Shown piece by piece: positions 7,601 to 12,879 of a stretch of 12,879 bases of DNA. This DNA is from Bacteroidota bacterium. GTDB taxonomy: Bacteria; Bacteroidota; Bacteroidia; Chitinophagales; Chitinophagaceae. The notes under the pieces were generated by a model, which did no database searches, was not told the DNA's origin, and saw nothing but the letters and a program-made list of their open reading frames with translations. Location of the stretch: assembly GCA_023422565.1 (NCBI GenBank), contig JAFAGR010000035.1, positions 1-12,879 on the forward strand, in the 5' to 3' direction. A program made the translations under genes and the position numbers. How positions within the stretch are numbered: the stretch's first letter is position 1; every line of letters starts with the position of its first letter.

Positions 7601-8981
7601 TGATCTCTCCGAATGCCGCGCTTTTTCGTATACCCGATGCCGATAGAAAAACCTCTTTATCTTTCTCTGCGCGTGTTAACACCGAGGACCCTGTTGCCAT
7701 CAACTTCTTCTGCTGGTATTGCTTAAGATGATGGAGCGTAGCCTCAACGACTATAACAGCGCCATCCACTATCAAACCAAAATCAATCGCCCCCAGGCTC
7801 ATCAGGTTTGCACTCACGCCGAAAAGATTCATCATACCCAGCGCGAACAACATCGACAAGGGAATTGCAGAAGCGACAATTAAACCCGCGCGCATATTGC
7901 CAAGAAAGAGCACAAGCACGAAGATCACGATCAACGCGCCCTCCACGAGGTTAAGGGAAACCGTGCTGATGGCACGTTTAACCAACTCGGCCCGGTCAAG
8001 GTAAGGCTCGATCACCACATCAGCCGGCACGGTTTTCTGAATGGCCGCGATCCGGTCTTTTACTTTGCTAACAACGCTTGCACTGTTTTCGCCTTTCAAC
8101 ATCATCACGATGCCGCCAACCACTTCTTTCTCCCCGTTATACGTTACCGATCCGTAGCGAACTGCACTTCCTTCCTGCACTTTGGCCACATCACGAACAA
8201 GCACGGGTATTCCGCCGGGAGATTTTATCAATGTGTTTCGTATATCTTCCATTGAACCCATCGCACCAACTCCGCGTATATAATATGCGTTAGGCTTCTT
8301 GTCTATGTACGCACCCCCGGTATTCGCGTTATTCTTTTCAAGCGCATCAAATAATTCTCCGAGGGTTACCTGCATTCCGTTTAAACGATTCGGATCAACG
8401 GCCACCTCATATTGCTTCTGAAGCCCGCCAAAACTATTTACTTCGGCCACTCCCGGGGTTCCGTAGAGTTGGCGCGCAATGATCCAATCCTGCATTGTTC
8501 GCAGATCCATTGCTGAATATTTATGTTCAGCGCCCTTCACCGGGTGAAGAACATATTGATATATTTCGCCCAGGCCTGTGGTAACCGGCGCGAGTTCTGG
8601 CTTTCCGAAACGAAAACCATCATCGTCTCCGATCGCGTTGAGTTTTTCATTGATCAGCTGCCTTGCGAAATAGACGTTGACATCTTCATCAAAAACCGCA
8701 GTGATCACTGAAAGCCCGAAGCGTGAAATAGACCGCAGTTCAACAAGGCCGGGGATGTTGGCAAGGGTTTGTTCGATCGGGTAGGTAACCAGCTGCTCCG
8801 TTTCCTGGGCGGCAAGGTTAGGCACGCGCGTGATCACCTGAACCTGGTTGTTGGTGATGTCAGGAACGGCGTCTACGGGTAACCGTGAGGCGCTCCATAT
8901 TCCCCAAACCACAAGGCCCAACGTGAACAGCGCAATGATCAGTTTATGCTTTATACTAAAGCTAATAATTTTATTAAGCAC
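4653..8981 (-). CDS. CzcA/CusA-family RND metal pump fused to a CzcC/TolC-type outer-membrane factor
   Basis: One 1442-aa frame encodes two normally separate proteins. Residues 1-1040 are a proton-driven HME-RND pump: first membrane helix at about 14-31, periplasmic loops at about 32-340 and 565-880, and the proton-relay motif D400-F-G...D406-G...E413 in TM4, as in CzcA. QPIQMRFNEL (672-681) is the CzcA form and lacks the CusA-type metal-binding Met there, so Zn/Co/Cd seems likelier than Cu/Ag. Residues 1068-1442 are an outer-membrane factor with two coiled-coil halves (about 1069-1255 and 1268-1438), ending in LNEYNRAIIDH. The join (1041-1064) reads as a signal peptide: KKRRKY, a hydrophobic core, then VEA before Gln1065. 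The start is GTG at 8981, chosen because MLNKII fits the family and no earlier in-frame start is near. The same fusion occurs in other Bacteroidota. It lies 93 bp after the DUF6660 gene. Confidence 0.94.
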   Translation of the reverse strand: MLNKIISFSIKHKLIIALFTLGLVVWGIWSASRLPVDAVPDITNNQVQVITRVPNLAAQETEQLVTYPIEQTLANIPGLVELRSISRFGLSVITAVFDEDVNVYFARQLINEKLNAIGDDDGFRFGKPELAPVTTGLGEIYQYVLHPVKGAEHKYSAMDLRTMQDWIIARQLYGTPGVAEVNSFGGLQKQYEVAVDPNRLNGMQVTLGELFDALEKNNANTGGAYIDKKPNAYYIRGVGAMGSMEDIRNTLIKSPGGIPVLVRDVAKVQEGSAVRYGSVTYNGEKEVVGGIVMMLKGENSASVVSKVKDRIAAIQKTVPADVVIEPYLDRAELVKRAISTVSLNLVEGALIVIFVLVLFLGNMRAGLIVASAIPLSMLFALGMMNLFGVSANLMSLGAIDFGLIVDGAVIVVEATLHHLKQYQQKKLMATGSSVLTRAEKDKEVFLSASGIRKSAAFGEIIILIVYIPVLTLVGIEGKMFRPMAQTVSFAILGALILSLTYVPMMSALLLPGKLRAKPGFSDRMMHRFQRIYSLLLSRAIRTNKAIVVGAVALLALSAVIFSRMGGEFIPQLQEGDFAIHCILPQGTSLSQSVETSMQASRILRTFPEVKMVVGKTGSAEVPTDPMPPEGSDLMVSLKPRSEWPQKKSYDELAEQMMEKLELIPGAFFEVSQPIQMRFNELMTGVRQDVAVKIFGENIDSLAAIAPRVAGIVSTIEGSTGAQVEQTTGLPQITVKYDRARLAAMGVSIDDVNRTISTSFAGERAGVIYENERKFDLVVRLDSANRTSINDVSNLFVATGNGSQVPLHQVADISFKTGPAQISREDGKRRIVVGFNVRNRDVESVVHELQDKLEKANLLPVGYYYTYGGTFENFKDASARLQIAVPVALVLIFLLLYFTFGNMKDSLLIYTAIPMSAIGGVFALWLRGMPFSISAGVGFIALFGVAVLNGIVLISTFRQLEKSGVKSVLKRVYHGTRLRLRPVLMTAAVASLGFAPMAFSTGAGAEVQKPLATVVIGGLVTATLLTLFVLPVLYMWWNKKRRKYTLRPSAVIVLLIFLMPTNVEAQTRISANEALERALANNLQFNINDAAETQSKHELRAAAIFPKTGVFVENEDINPQDKDGILKIGVSQSVEWPGVYKARRKLFSEQLQLHKNNRALLNLVIGRETTHAYYELWYQQEMAKLFTHLDSLYEGVYDAARVRVRTGEAAALEQMAAEAKWKENKARLRQQQLAFAQHQQLLSVYMNIDSSFLPADSALPKLNTLGEAEMFNHPELEIMQQQIRIAEARVRVENNLIKPEFSGRVFSQRLYGVPDPFTGFSISMAVPVFGMKAYRQRIDASKASMALLETRKDHRAQQIALEKNAALNSIEQFGEMLSYYEETGNAQAKGILDAAQLSYSAGEISMAELWQFVSQAVEIRQGYLKALNEYNRAIIDHRYFIPQ

Positions 8982-9025
8982 TGTAAAATGGTGTTTAGAA
9001 ATTAACTGATTACACGCAAACCAAA

Positions 9026-9057
9026 TACAGTAACGTATTCGCGAAATGTTACGTGTA
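9026..9057. promoter_or_regulatory. Nested dyad in the DUF6660-pump intergenic gap (operator or RNA hairpin)
   Basis: TTCGCGAA (9038-9045) is a perfect palindrome at the centre. TACA (9026-9029) and TGTA (9054-9057) are symmetric about the same axis, and GTAAC (9030-9034) pairs with GTTAC (9048-9052) half a base off. In RNA the arms would form a 9-bp stem with one bulged base. The element sits 45 bp before the GTG of the pump gene. It could be a regulator site or a processing/attenuation hairpin that sets the ratio of the first to the later genes. It does not match a metal-regulator consensus I know. Confidence 0.35.
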
Positions 9058-9074
9058 GTTTCTAATGATAATTA

Positions 9075-9392
9075 CTAAGCGATCGGGCGGGGAGGTTGCC
9101 AGATGTTACTCAATGCGTCTGAATATCGCATGTGGTTGAAGACAGGAAAATCGTGCGAGATGTGCGATACTTTAAATACGAGAACCGGAGGCGTTGAAGG
9201 CGACGAAATGGTTACTGAACAGCAGCTGCAAACACAAAGCGGGGTGCAGCTTTCTTCGTTATGCGAATGAGTGCCATCACCAGAATCCACTAACACTTCA
9301 TGACCGTGTTTAGCCTGATCCACGCCATCGCTGCAGGGCACAAAGCTGAGGCAGAGCATGAAGCAGGCCATAAAGCTGAAGAGGAGTTTCAT
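9075..9392 (-). CDS. Small exported Cys/His-rich protein, DUF6660 type, first gene of the efflux operon
   Basis: A 105-aa protein of unknown biochemical function. The N-terminus (MKLLFSF...) is a signal sequence running to about residue 18, followed by VPCSDG. The mature part has histidines at 29, 31, 42 and 44 and a dense cysteine cluster CTPLCVCSCC (49-58), then a tail ending NIWQPPRPIA. I recognise the pattern, PCSDG then a Cys cluster then a WQPP tail, as that of small DUF6660-type proteins that precede CzcA-like genes in Bacteroidota; this is from memory, not a search. The residues suggest periplasmic metal binding, which is inference. The frame also has GTG at 9398, but the ATG at 9392 gives the better signal peptide and is preceded almost directly by the promoter candidate. 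FVPC is not a good lipobox because of the Pro. Confidence 0.8.
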   Translation of the reverse strand: MKLLFSFMACFMLCLSFVPCSDGVDQAKHGHEVLVDSGDGTHSHNEESCTPLCVCSCCSVTISSPSTPPVLVFKVSHISHDFPVFNHMRYSDALSNIWQPPRPIA

Positions 9393-9397
9393 CAACA

Positions 9398-9426
9398 CAA
9401 AGGTAGAAAAATACTCTTGTGAACAA
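9398..9426 (-). promoter_or_regulatory. Promoter candidate of the metal-efflux operon
   Basis: On the minus strand TACCTTTG (9405 down to 9398) matches the Bacteroidota -7 consensus TAnnTTTG exactly. TTTTG lies 18 bases upstream at the -33 position. The predicted transcription start is only about 2-3 bases before the ATG at 9392, so the message would be leaderless or nearly so. Confidence 0.5.
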
Positions 9427-9512
9427 AATTATCAAACAACGCATTATGTGCGCTGAATCATAAACAATATGGCATAATAGTTATGAATAGATCTGGTATC
9501 ACTTAAATTTAA

Positions 9513-9710
9513 ATGCCATCAACCGTAATTAAATCGCACAGCTATTCGGCCGAAACGGAGATAATGAAGGTTACTTTCATATCAGGGATCACTTATGAAT
9601 ATTTTGAAGTGCCGGCAGCCTTGTATGTGAATTTCACCAAAGCTTTTGCGAAGGGCGTTTTCTTTAATAAATATATTAAACCGGGGCGGAGATTTAAAAG
9701 GATAGAATGA
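9513..9710 (+). CDS. KTSC domain-containing small protein
   Basis: A 65-aa protein that is a single KTSC domain, a short fold also found at the C-terminus of some lysyl-tRNA synthetases. The hallmarks are the opening MPSTVIKSHSYSAET, the strand-rich centre FISGITYEYFEVP (22-34), and GVFFNKYIKPGRRFKR (48-63), where typical members read 'G.(Y/F)FN..I...(Y/F).R'. There is no signal peptide or membrane segment, so it is cytoplasmic. The molecular role of stand-alone KTSC proteins is not settled; nucleic-acid or nucleotide contact is a guess. No Shine-Dalgarno sequence is present and the leader is A/T-rich. It diverges from the efflux operon across about 120 bp and converges on the glycosylase gene with 6 bp between the stop codons. 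Confidence 0.85.
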   Translation: MPSTVIKSHSYSAETEIMKVTFISGITYEYFEVPAALYVNFTKAFAKGVFFNKYIKPGRRFKRIE

Positions 9711-9716
9711 TACAGG

Positions 9717-10490
9717 CTAATAGAGTACTTGCTCCTTTGTATAAAAAGTACTGCTCATCCCCTGCTTGTCTATTAAAATCGGAAAACCAGTCGGGCTTTT
9801 CTCTTTCTCCCTGCTATGGATCTTCAAAAATTCTTTTACTTCTACATTTATCTTTCCCGCATATTTTTTTTCGATGCGCTTTACTGCACTTCGGAGTTCG
9901 CTCTTGATCACACCCGCCAGTTCCTTCACCTTTGTATCCGGTATTGCTGCGGCAGTGGAATACGGAGAGATACGTGTTTTCCACAAGATCTCATCAGCAT
10001 AACTACTGCCGATACCACGAATAATGTTTTGATCTGTCAGTACTTTCTTTATCTGCGCTTTTCTTTGCAATGCATTCTTCAGGTAGCGAAAATCTAATTG
10101 CTTTGATAATGCATCGACCCCTCCTTTTTCCTCGGGATCCAGTTTAATGTAGGCATTGCGCATCCTGTCGGTCAATGCGAGGCGGGTATCTCCGGTAAAA
10201 TGCATTTCCACGATGGTAAACTTGTTTGGGTTTTTACCATTGAAAAGAAACACATCACCCGTAAGCATAAGATGAAGTCCGAGAATTGCACCACCTGAAA
10301 ATTCAAAGCGCATTTCCTTGCCGGATCGATAAACACCCCTAAGCCTTTTTCCTTTCAACCCCATGTTAAGCGCTGCTTCGCTGTCCTCCAGTTTTTCTCC
10401 TCGTATAACTTTTATTTTAGAAAGGCTTTTGCCTGAAAGAATATTGTCGAGGCTTTTAGTAAACACTTCTACATCGGGCAATTCGGGCAT
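9717..10490 (-). CDS. Fpg/Nei-family DNA glycosylase, zincless
   Basis: Base-excision repair glycosylase/AP lyase (257 aa) expected to remove oxidised bases. The start is fixed by chemistry: after Met removal Pro2 must be N-terminal, and MPELPDVEVF begins at 10490, so the longer frame to 10601 is rejected. Pro2 and Glu3 are the catalytic pair, and Lys58 (RSGKEM) matches E. coli Fpg Lys57. The helix-two-turn-helix is at about 147-178 (KKVLTDQNIIRGIGSSYADE). The C-terminal finger has no cysteines: PTGFPILIDKQG then SSTFYTKEQVLY replaces the four-Cys zinc finger, as in zincless Fpg/NEIL1-like proteins. Two DNA-contact positions differ from E. coli Fpg: Asn168 is Ser162, and finger Arg258 is Ser (about 246). 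Substrate range is therefore uncertain. No terminator is visible at the convergent end. Confidence 0.9.
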   Translation of the reverse strand: MPELPDVEVFTKSLDNILSGKSLSKIKVIRGEKLEDSEAALNMGLKGKRLRGVYRSGKEMRFEFSGGAILGLHLMLTGDVFLFNGKNPNKFTIVEMHFTGDTRLALTDRMRNAYIKLDPEEKGGVDALSKQLDFRYLKNALQRKAQIKKVLTDQNIIRGIGSSYADEILWKTRISPYSTAAAIPDTKVKELAGVIKSELRSAVKRIEKKYAGKINVEVKEFLKIHSREKEKSPTGFPILIDKQGMSSTFYTKEQVLY

Positions 10491-10575
10491 GATCAGTAAG
10501 AATTGATGGAAGTAAAAATAAGAAGGCCCGGGTAGAAACCGCAGGCCTGTTTTAATCCGTACCCTATGAAAACTG

Positions 10576-10607
10576 GGTACAATATAATGCGGGAAATACA
10601 TTGTACC
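10576..10607. promoter_or_regulatory. Operator-like inverted repeat upstream of the glycosylase gene
   Basis: Perfect 8-bp arms GGTACAAT (10576-10583) and ATTGTACC (10600-10607) are separated by 16 bp, about 90 bp before the glycosylase ATG. Read on the minus strand, the arms overlap TTTG and, about 20 bases on, TATATTG, a weak -33/-7 pair. A repressor site laid over a promoter would look like this, but the promoter match is poor. Confidence 0.3.
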
Positions 10608-10795
10608 AAATGATGTAAGTCAGCCGAAAAGATTAATTATAAATTTTAAAATAAAATGACATGTTCATTACAATCATCGATCAAAAACAGCGGTACCGTT
10701 ATTGTTTGATAGCCCGACTTCAACAATCAATGAAAAAAAATAAATTTAATGTTGGCGTCGACTGAAACATTTCAGATCTCGGCCACCTTTGCCAG

Positions 10796-10825
10796 GATGT
10801 TTTTGCCGGATTGGTTAAAAACATC
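10796..10825 (-). terminator. Hairpin just after the peptidase gene, possible terminator
   Basis: A perfect 9-bp stem (10796-10804 with 10817-10825) with a 12-nt loop begins 5 bp beyond the peptidase stop codon (10831-10833). There is no U-run after it on either strand, so it may be a 3'-stabilising or Rho-type hairpin rather than a classical intrinsic terminator. Confidence 0.4.
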
Positions 10826-10830
10826 GGCCA

Positions 10831-11730
10831 TCAGCGGGTGTTTTTAATCCAGTTTTCCATAATTCCCGCTACATCCTGCAAGCTGGATGACTTTAAATAA
10901 GCGATAAACTCCTCATCGCCGAGGTCTTTCTTTTCTGCCTTGAGCGCATTCCATAATTTCCTGGTCAATTCAACCCCACCGGCATTATAAACATCTGCGG
11001 CCGCAGCGTGCCACCGGCTTTGGTACCAGCCATAATTTTTCGGATGTTTTGTTCCTATGAGCTCATAATTTTTTTCCAACTCTTCAAGAGTAGTGTAAGA
11101 ATATTCTTTTGAACCGTTTTCAATCACCATTTTTGGAAATACAGTAAGCGCGCCCAACATTTCCGGTTCCTGTTCAGCAATATAAGTGTGAAGAAAAATA
11201 TTCGCGAAAACTTCGCCCATCCACTTACGCTGCACATTAAGCTCTCCCTGAAATTGAAATGCATGCGCAAGTTCATGTAATGCCAGTAGATCAAAAAAAG
11301 GTTCCATACTCAGTTCGCCGCTTTCATTACTGTACGCTGTGGTTACCGCATTTTTTAAATCGGCCGGCAGTGTATTAACCGGAGGAATAAAACTTTTCCA
11401 AAATGAATTGTCAGTTGCGGCGAGAAAAAGGCGCTGATCTATATAATGCGGCATGCCATACACCATAGGGATAGTTGTATGTTTCTTCCAATCCTCCTCA
11501 TCCAGTACCATAACAGTAACCACGGGGCGTATATCAACGAGTTTTTCAAAGTATGCCATCGCCTTTTTAATGCGGGCGCCAATTGATCTGGCTCTAACTT
11601 CATGCCCTTCGCTAAAGCGGAGTTCAAACGTTTGCTCTTTGATGCTCCTAAGCCCGTTAGCCTGCTGTGCTGCGGCATCAGTCACGAGGAAAAAAATAAA
11701 ACATCCTAAAAAGTTCCGTACTGCTTTCAT
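10831..11730 (-). CDS. Secreted HExxH metallopeptidase-like protein (gluzincin type), function unknown
   Basis: A 299-aa protein I cannot place in a named family. It begins with a signal peptide: MKAVRN, hydrophobic residues 7-18, then DAAAQ, with cleavage likely near residue 21. HELAH at 152-156 within LLALHELAHAFQFQ is a zinc-peptidase motif. Glu173 in KWMGEVFAN, 17 residues after the second His, is a plausible third ligand, as in gluzincins. Downstream, GWYQSRWHAAAADVYNAGG (234-252) resembles the helical part of peptidase MA-like folds. The catalytic Glu153 is present, so it could be active in the periplasm or outside the cell; the substrate is unknown. The gene follows the AraC-type gene by 74 bp on the same strand and may be cotranscribed. 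A GATAAAA/TTTTATC palindrome abuts its ATG (11731-11745). Confidence 0.75.
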   Translation of the reverse strand: MKAVRNFLGCFIFFLVTDAAAQQANGLRSIKEQTFELRFSEGHEVRARSIGARIKKAMAYFEKLVDIRPVVTVMVLDEEDWKKHTTIPMVYGMPHYIDQRLFLAATDNSFWKSFIPPVNTLPADLKNAVTTAYSNESGELSMEPFFDLLALHELAHAFQFQGELNVQRKWMGEVFANIFLHTYIAEQEPEMLGALTVFPKMVIENGSKEYSYTTLEELEKNYELIGTKHPKNYGWYQSRWHAAAADVYNAGGVELTRKLWNALKAEKKDLGDEEFIAYLKSSSLQDVAGIMENWIKNTR

Positions 11731-11804
11731 GATAAAATTTTTATCAAAATTGCCATCACGAACGTTTTAGAAATAGTATAAAAGCGACAAGTTGCGTATG
11801 ATCG

Positions 11805-12629
11805 TTAAAACCGAAGCTCTGCCTGGAGACGAACCGGAGAGGAGCCAAATTCATTTTCAATAGCACGCGGTGGAAGGCCTGTAAATTGTTTAAAGTCCCG
11901 TATGAAATGCATCTGATCAAAATAACCGGAGGCATGCGCGATCTCGGTCCAGTTCATATCCGGGAACTTTTCATACATCCGGTACGCATGGGAAAACCTG
12001 GCCACCCGTGCAAATAATTTCGGAGACATTCCTAATCTCTCCGTGCTTACCCTTTCAAACTGTCGCAGGCTCAGGCAGGCAATTGATGCTGCGTGTTCCA
12101 TGGAAATATTTCCGTTCGCTTTCAAAACTTCAAGCATAGCATTATCAAAAGGCAAGGCTGTTTTCACTTTTGCGAGTTTCGAAAGCAGGAAAGATTCAGT
12201 TATATTTTTAATCTCATCAAATGATGATGCATTCACTAACCTGCAGTTCAACGCTTCCATCTCAGAGCCAAACACATCCACCGCATCATAACTTCCATCT
12301 ATCAGCTCCGCCATGTTAAAACCAAGAAGCCGGTATAATCCACCGGGATGAAAGCCAACACGAACCGCTTTGTGGTTCTGTTGCACATCAAGCACAACCT
12401 TTTCCGATTGAAGTCCGACAACTACGCTCCTGGGCTGCAGGATGAAGCTTTCTGTATCATCTTTCTTCACCTTTACCTGGTCTTTAATATAAAAGAAAAG
12501 CGAGGCCTGGGGTGTGGGCGGATAAACGCAAATGGTAGATGAAGTGGGCGATTCGGCATGGATCACCATAATGCAATTCACAAAATCTTCCAGCAGTGGA
12601 TGCGGTTCGTAAAATTTTGTTTGCATCAT
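11805..12629 (-). CDS. AraC-family transcriptional regulator with DUF6597-type N-terminal half
   Basis: DNA-binding regulator (274 aa) acting in the cytoplasm. The C-terminal third (about 165-256) is an AraC/HTH_18 domain with two helix-turn-helix units: SMEHAASIACLSLRQFERVS (176-195) and, from NWTEIAHASGYFDQMHFIRD (226-245), the second HTH leading into FKQFTGLPPRAI. The N-terminal 160 residues carry VGFHPGGLYRLLGFNMAELI (91-110), which I recognise as the DUF6597 type found in many Bacteroidota AraC proteins; its ligand is unknown. ATG codons at 12629 and 12626 are both possible. The gene diverges from the ring-cleaving dioxygenase gene with 132 bp between the starts, the usual arrangement for a regulator and its target. 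The peptidase gene downstream is a second possible target. Confidence 0.88.
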   Translation of the reverse strand: MMQTKFYEPHPLLEDFVNCIMVIHAESPTSSTICVYPPTPQASLFFYIKDQVKVKKDDTESFILQPRSVVVGLQSEKVVLDVQQNHKAVRVGFHPGGLYRLLGFNMAELIDGSYDAVDVFGSEMEALNCRLVNASSFDEIKNITESFLLSKLAKVKTALPFDNAMLEVLKANGNISMEHAASIACLSLRQFERVSTERLGMSPKLFARVARFSHAYRMYEKFPDMNWTEIAHASGYFDQMHFIRDFKQFTGLPPRAIENEFGSSPVRLQAELRF

Positions 12630-12678
12630 GAAAAGGTTAAGCGAAGTAATAATATCCCATAGTGCACCCTAAATACAT

Positions 12679-12709
12679 TTTGGTATCGGGAATTATAGAA
12701 GTAAATTTA
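12679..12709 (+). promoter_or_regulatory. Promoter candidate for the dioxygenase gene
   Basis: TTTG (12679-12682), a 19-bp spacer and TAAATTTA (12702-12709, seven of eight fits to TAnnTTTG) form a Bacteroidota-type promoter. The predicted start gives a leader of about 50 nt before the ATG at 12762. It lies in the divergent gap shared with the AraC gene, where that regulator could bind. Confidence 0.4.
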
Positions 12710-12761
12710 AGCAAGGGCGGAGAGATAGCAAATCATCAGGAGCCTCTTTAAAAATTAAGGT

Positions 12762-12879
12762 ATGCAAAATGAAATATTAGGCTTACATCATATTACCGCA
12801 ATTGCAGGATCGGCTCAAATGAATTTTGACTTTTATACCAAGGTGCTTGGCCAAAGGTTGGTAAAGAAAACAGTAAACT
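12762..12879 (+). CDS. VOC-family ring-cleaving dioxygenase, N-terminal fragment cut by the window edge
   Basis: Only the first 39 codons are present. They read MQNEILGLHHITAIAGSAQ and later NFDFYTKVLGQRLVKKTVN. This is the opening of the glyoxalase-fold (VOC) ring-cleaving dioxygenases of the MhqO/MhqA type, iron enzymes linked to (hydro)quinone and aromatic compound breakdown. The first of the paired histidines in LHHIT is a likely metal ligand. Full members are roughly 310 aa, so nearly 90% lies beyond the edge. TTAAGG sits just before the ATG. It diverges from the AraC-type regulator. The family is clear; the substrate is not. Confidence 0.85.
   Translation, partial: MQNEILGLHHITAIAGSAQMNFDFYTKVLGQRLVKKTVN

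Larger units (their letters stand above)
10491..10830. other. 340-bp intergenic region rich in dyads, no gene
   Basis: The region is 5' of the glycosylase gene and 3' of the peptidase gene. It contains GGTACAAT/ATTGTACC (10576-10583 and 10600-10607), listed separately. CGGTACCG (10691-10698) is flanked by ATCAAA and TTTGAT (10680-10710). CTGAAA/TTTCAG (10762-10775) is a 14-bp palindrome. A hairpin at 10796-10825 is also listed separately. A short GC-rich hairpin AGGCC/GGCCT lies in the glycosylase leader at about 10532-10555. I see no ORF with coding character. Confidence 0.6.

Noticed and set aside
4653..8981. Frameshift or assembly error joining pump and channel genes
   Set aside because: The frame is continuous with sensible sequence on both sides, and the same fusion is known from other Bacteroidota, so a real fusion is the simpler reading.
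9503..9512. TTAAATTTAA palindrome next to the KTSC start codon
   Set aside because: Only ten bases, all A/T, in an A/T-rich leader; easily chance.
10491..10601. 37-residue N-terminal extension of the glycosylase
   Set aside because: Fpg/Nei enzymes need Pro directly after the removed Met, and MPELPD begins at 10490.

Overview
The window looks like chromosomal DNA of a member of the Bacteroidota, probably the Chitinophagaceae/Sphingobacteriia side. Four things point that way: A-rich leaders with almost no Shine-Dalgarno sequences; TTTG/TAnnTTTG-type promoter candidates; a metal-efflux RND pump fused to its outer-membrane factor and preceded by a small Cys/His-rich DUF6660-type protein; and an AraC regulator with the DUF6597-type N-terminal half. 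This assignment is an inference from gene content; no rRNA or marker gene is present.

Layout. Positions 1-322 hold two tandem copies (period 167) of a repeat that carries a small Shine-Dalgarno-led ORF. Positions 331-564 hold an imperfect 106-bp palindrome built of heptads, then a strong intrinsic terminator. Two stress genes on the minus strand follow: a KatE/HPII-type large catalase (565-2694) and, upstream of it, a DUF892/YciE ferritin-like protein (2730-3311). A second terminator (3356-3388) separates them from a heavy-metal efflux operon, also on the minus strand. That operon is transcribed as DUF6660 protein (9075-9392), RND pump plus outer-membrane factor in one 1442-residue polypeptide (4653-8981), then lipoprotein adaptor (3444-4640). 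A clear promoter candidate lies at its head and an operator-like dyad in its first intergenic gap. Next come a small KTSC-domain gene (9513-9710, plus) converging on a zincless Fpg/Nei DNA glycosylase (9717-10490, minus), a 340-bp intergenic stretch with several dyads, a secreted HExxH metallopeptidase-like protein (10831-11730, minus), an AraC-type regulator (11805-12629, minus), and the divergent start of a VOC-family ring-cleaving dioxygenase (12762 to the edge, plus).

How the genes fit together. The efflux operon encodes all three parts of a CzcCBA-like trans-envelope pump, using two polypeptides plus a probable metal-linked accessory peptide. The RND active-site motif and the lack of the CusA-type methionine suggest Zn/Co/Cd rather than Cu/Ag. 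Catalase plus DUF892 and the base-excision glycosylase give the region an oxidative-stress flavour. The AraC regulator is placed to control the divergent dioxygenase gene.

I found no phage, insertion sequence, CRISPR array or tRNA. Nothing here is clearly a wholly new system. The observations most worth following are the internal signal peptide inside the RND-OMF fusion, the near-leaderless DUF6660 promoter with the dyad downstream, the tandem small ORF repeat at the left edge, and the altered DNA-contact residues of the glycosylase.
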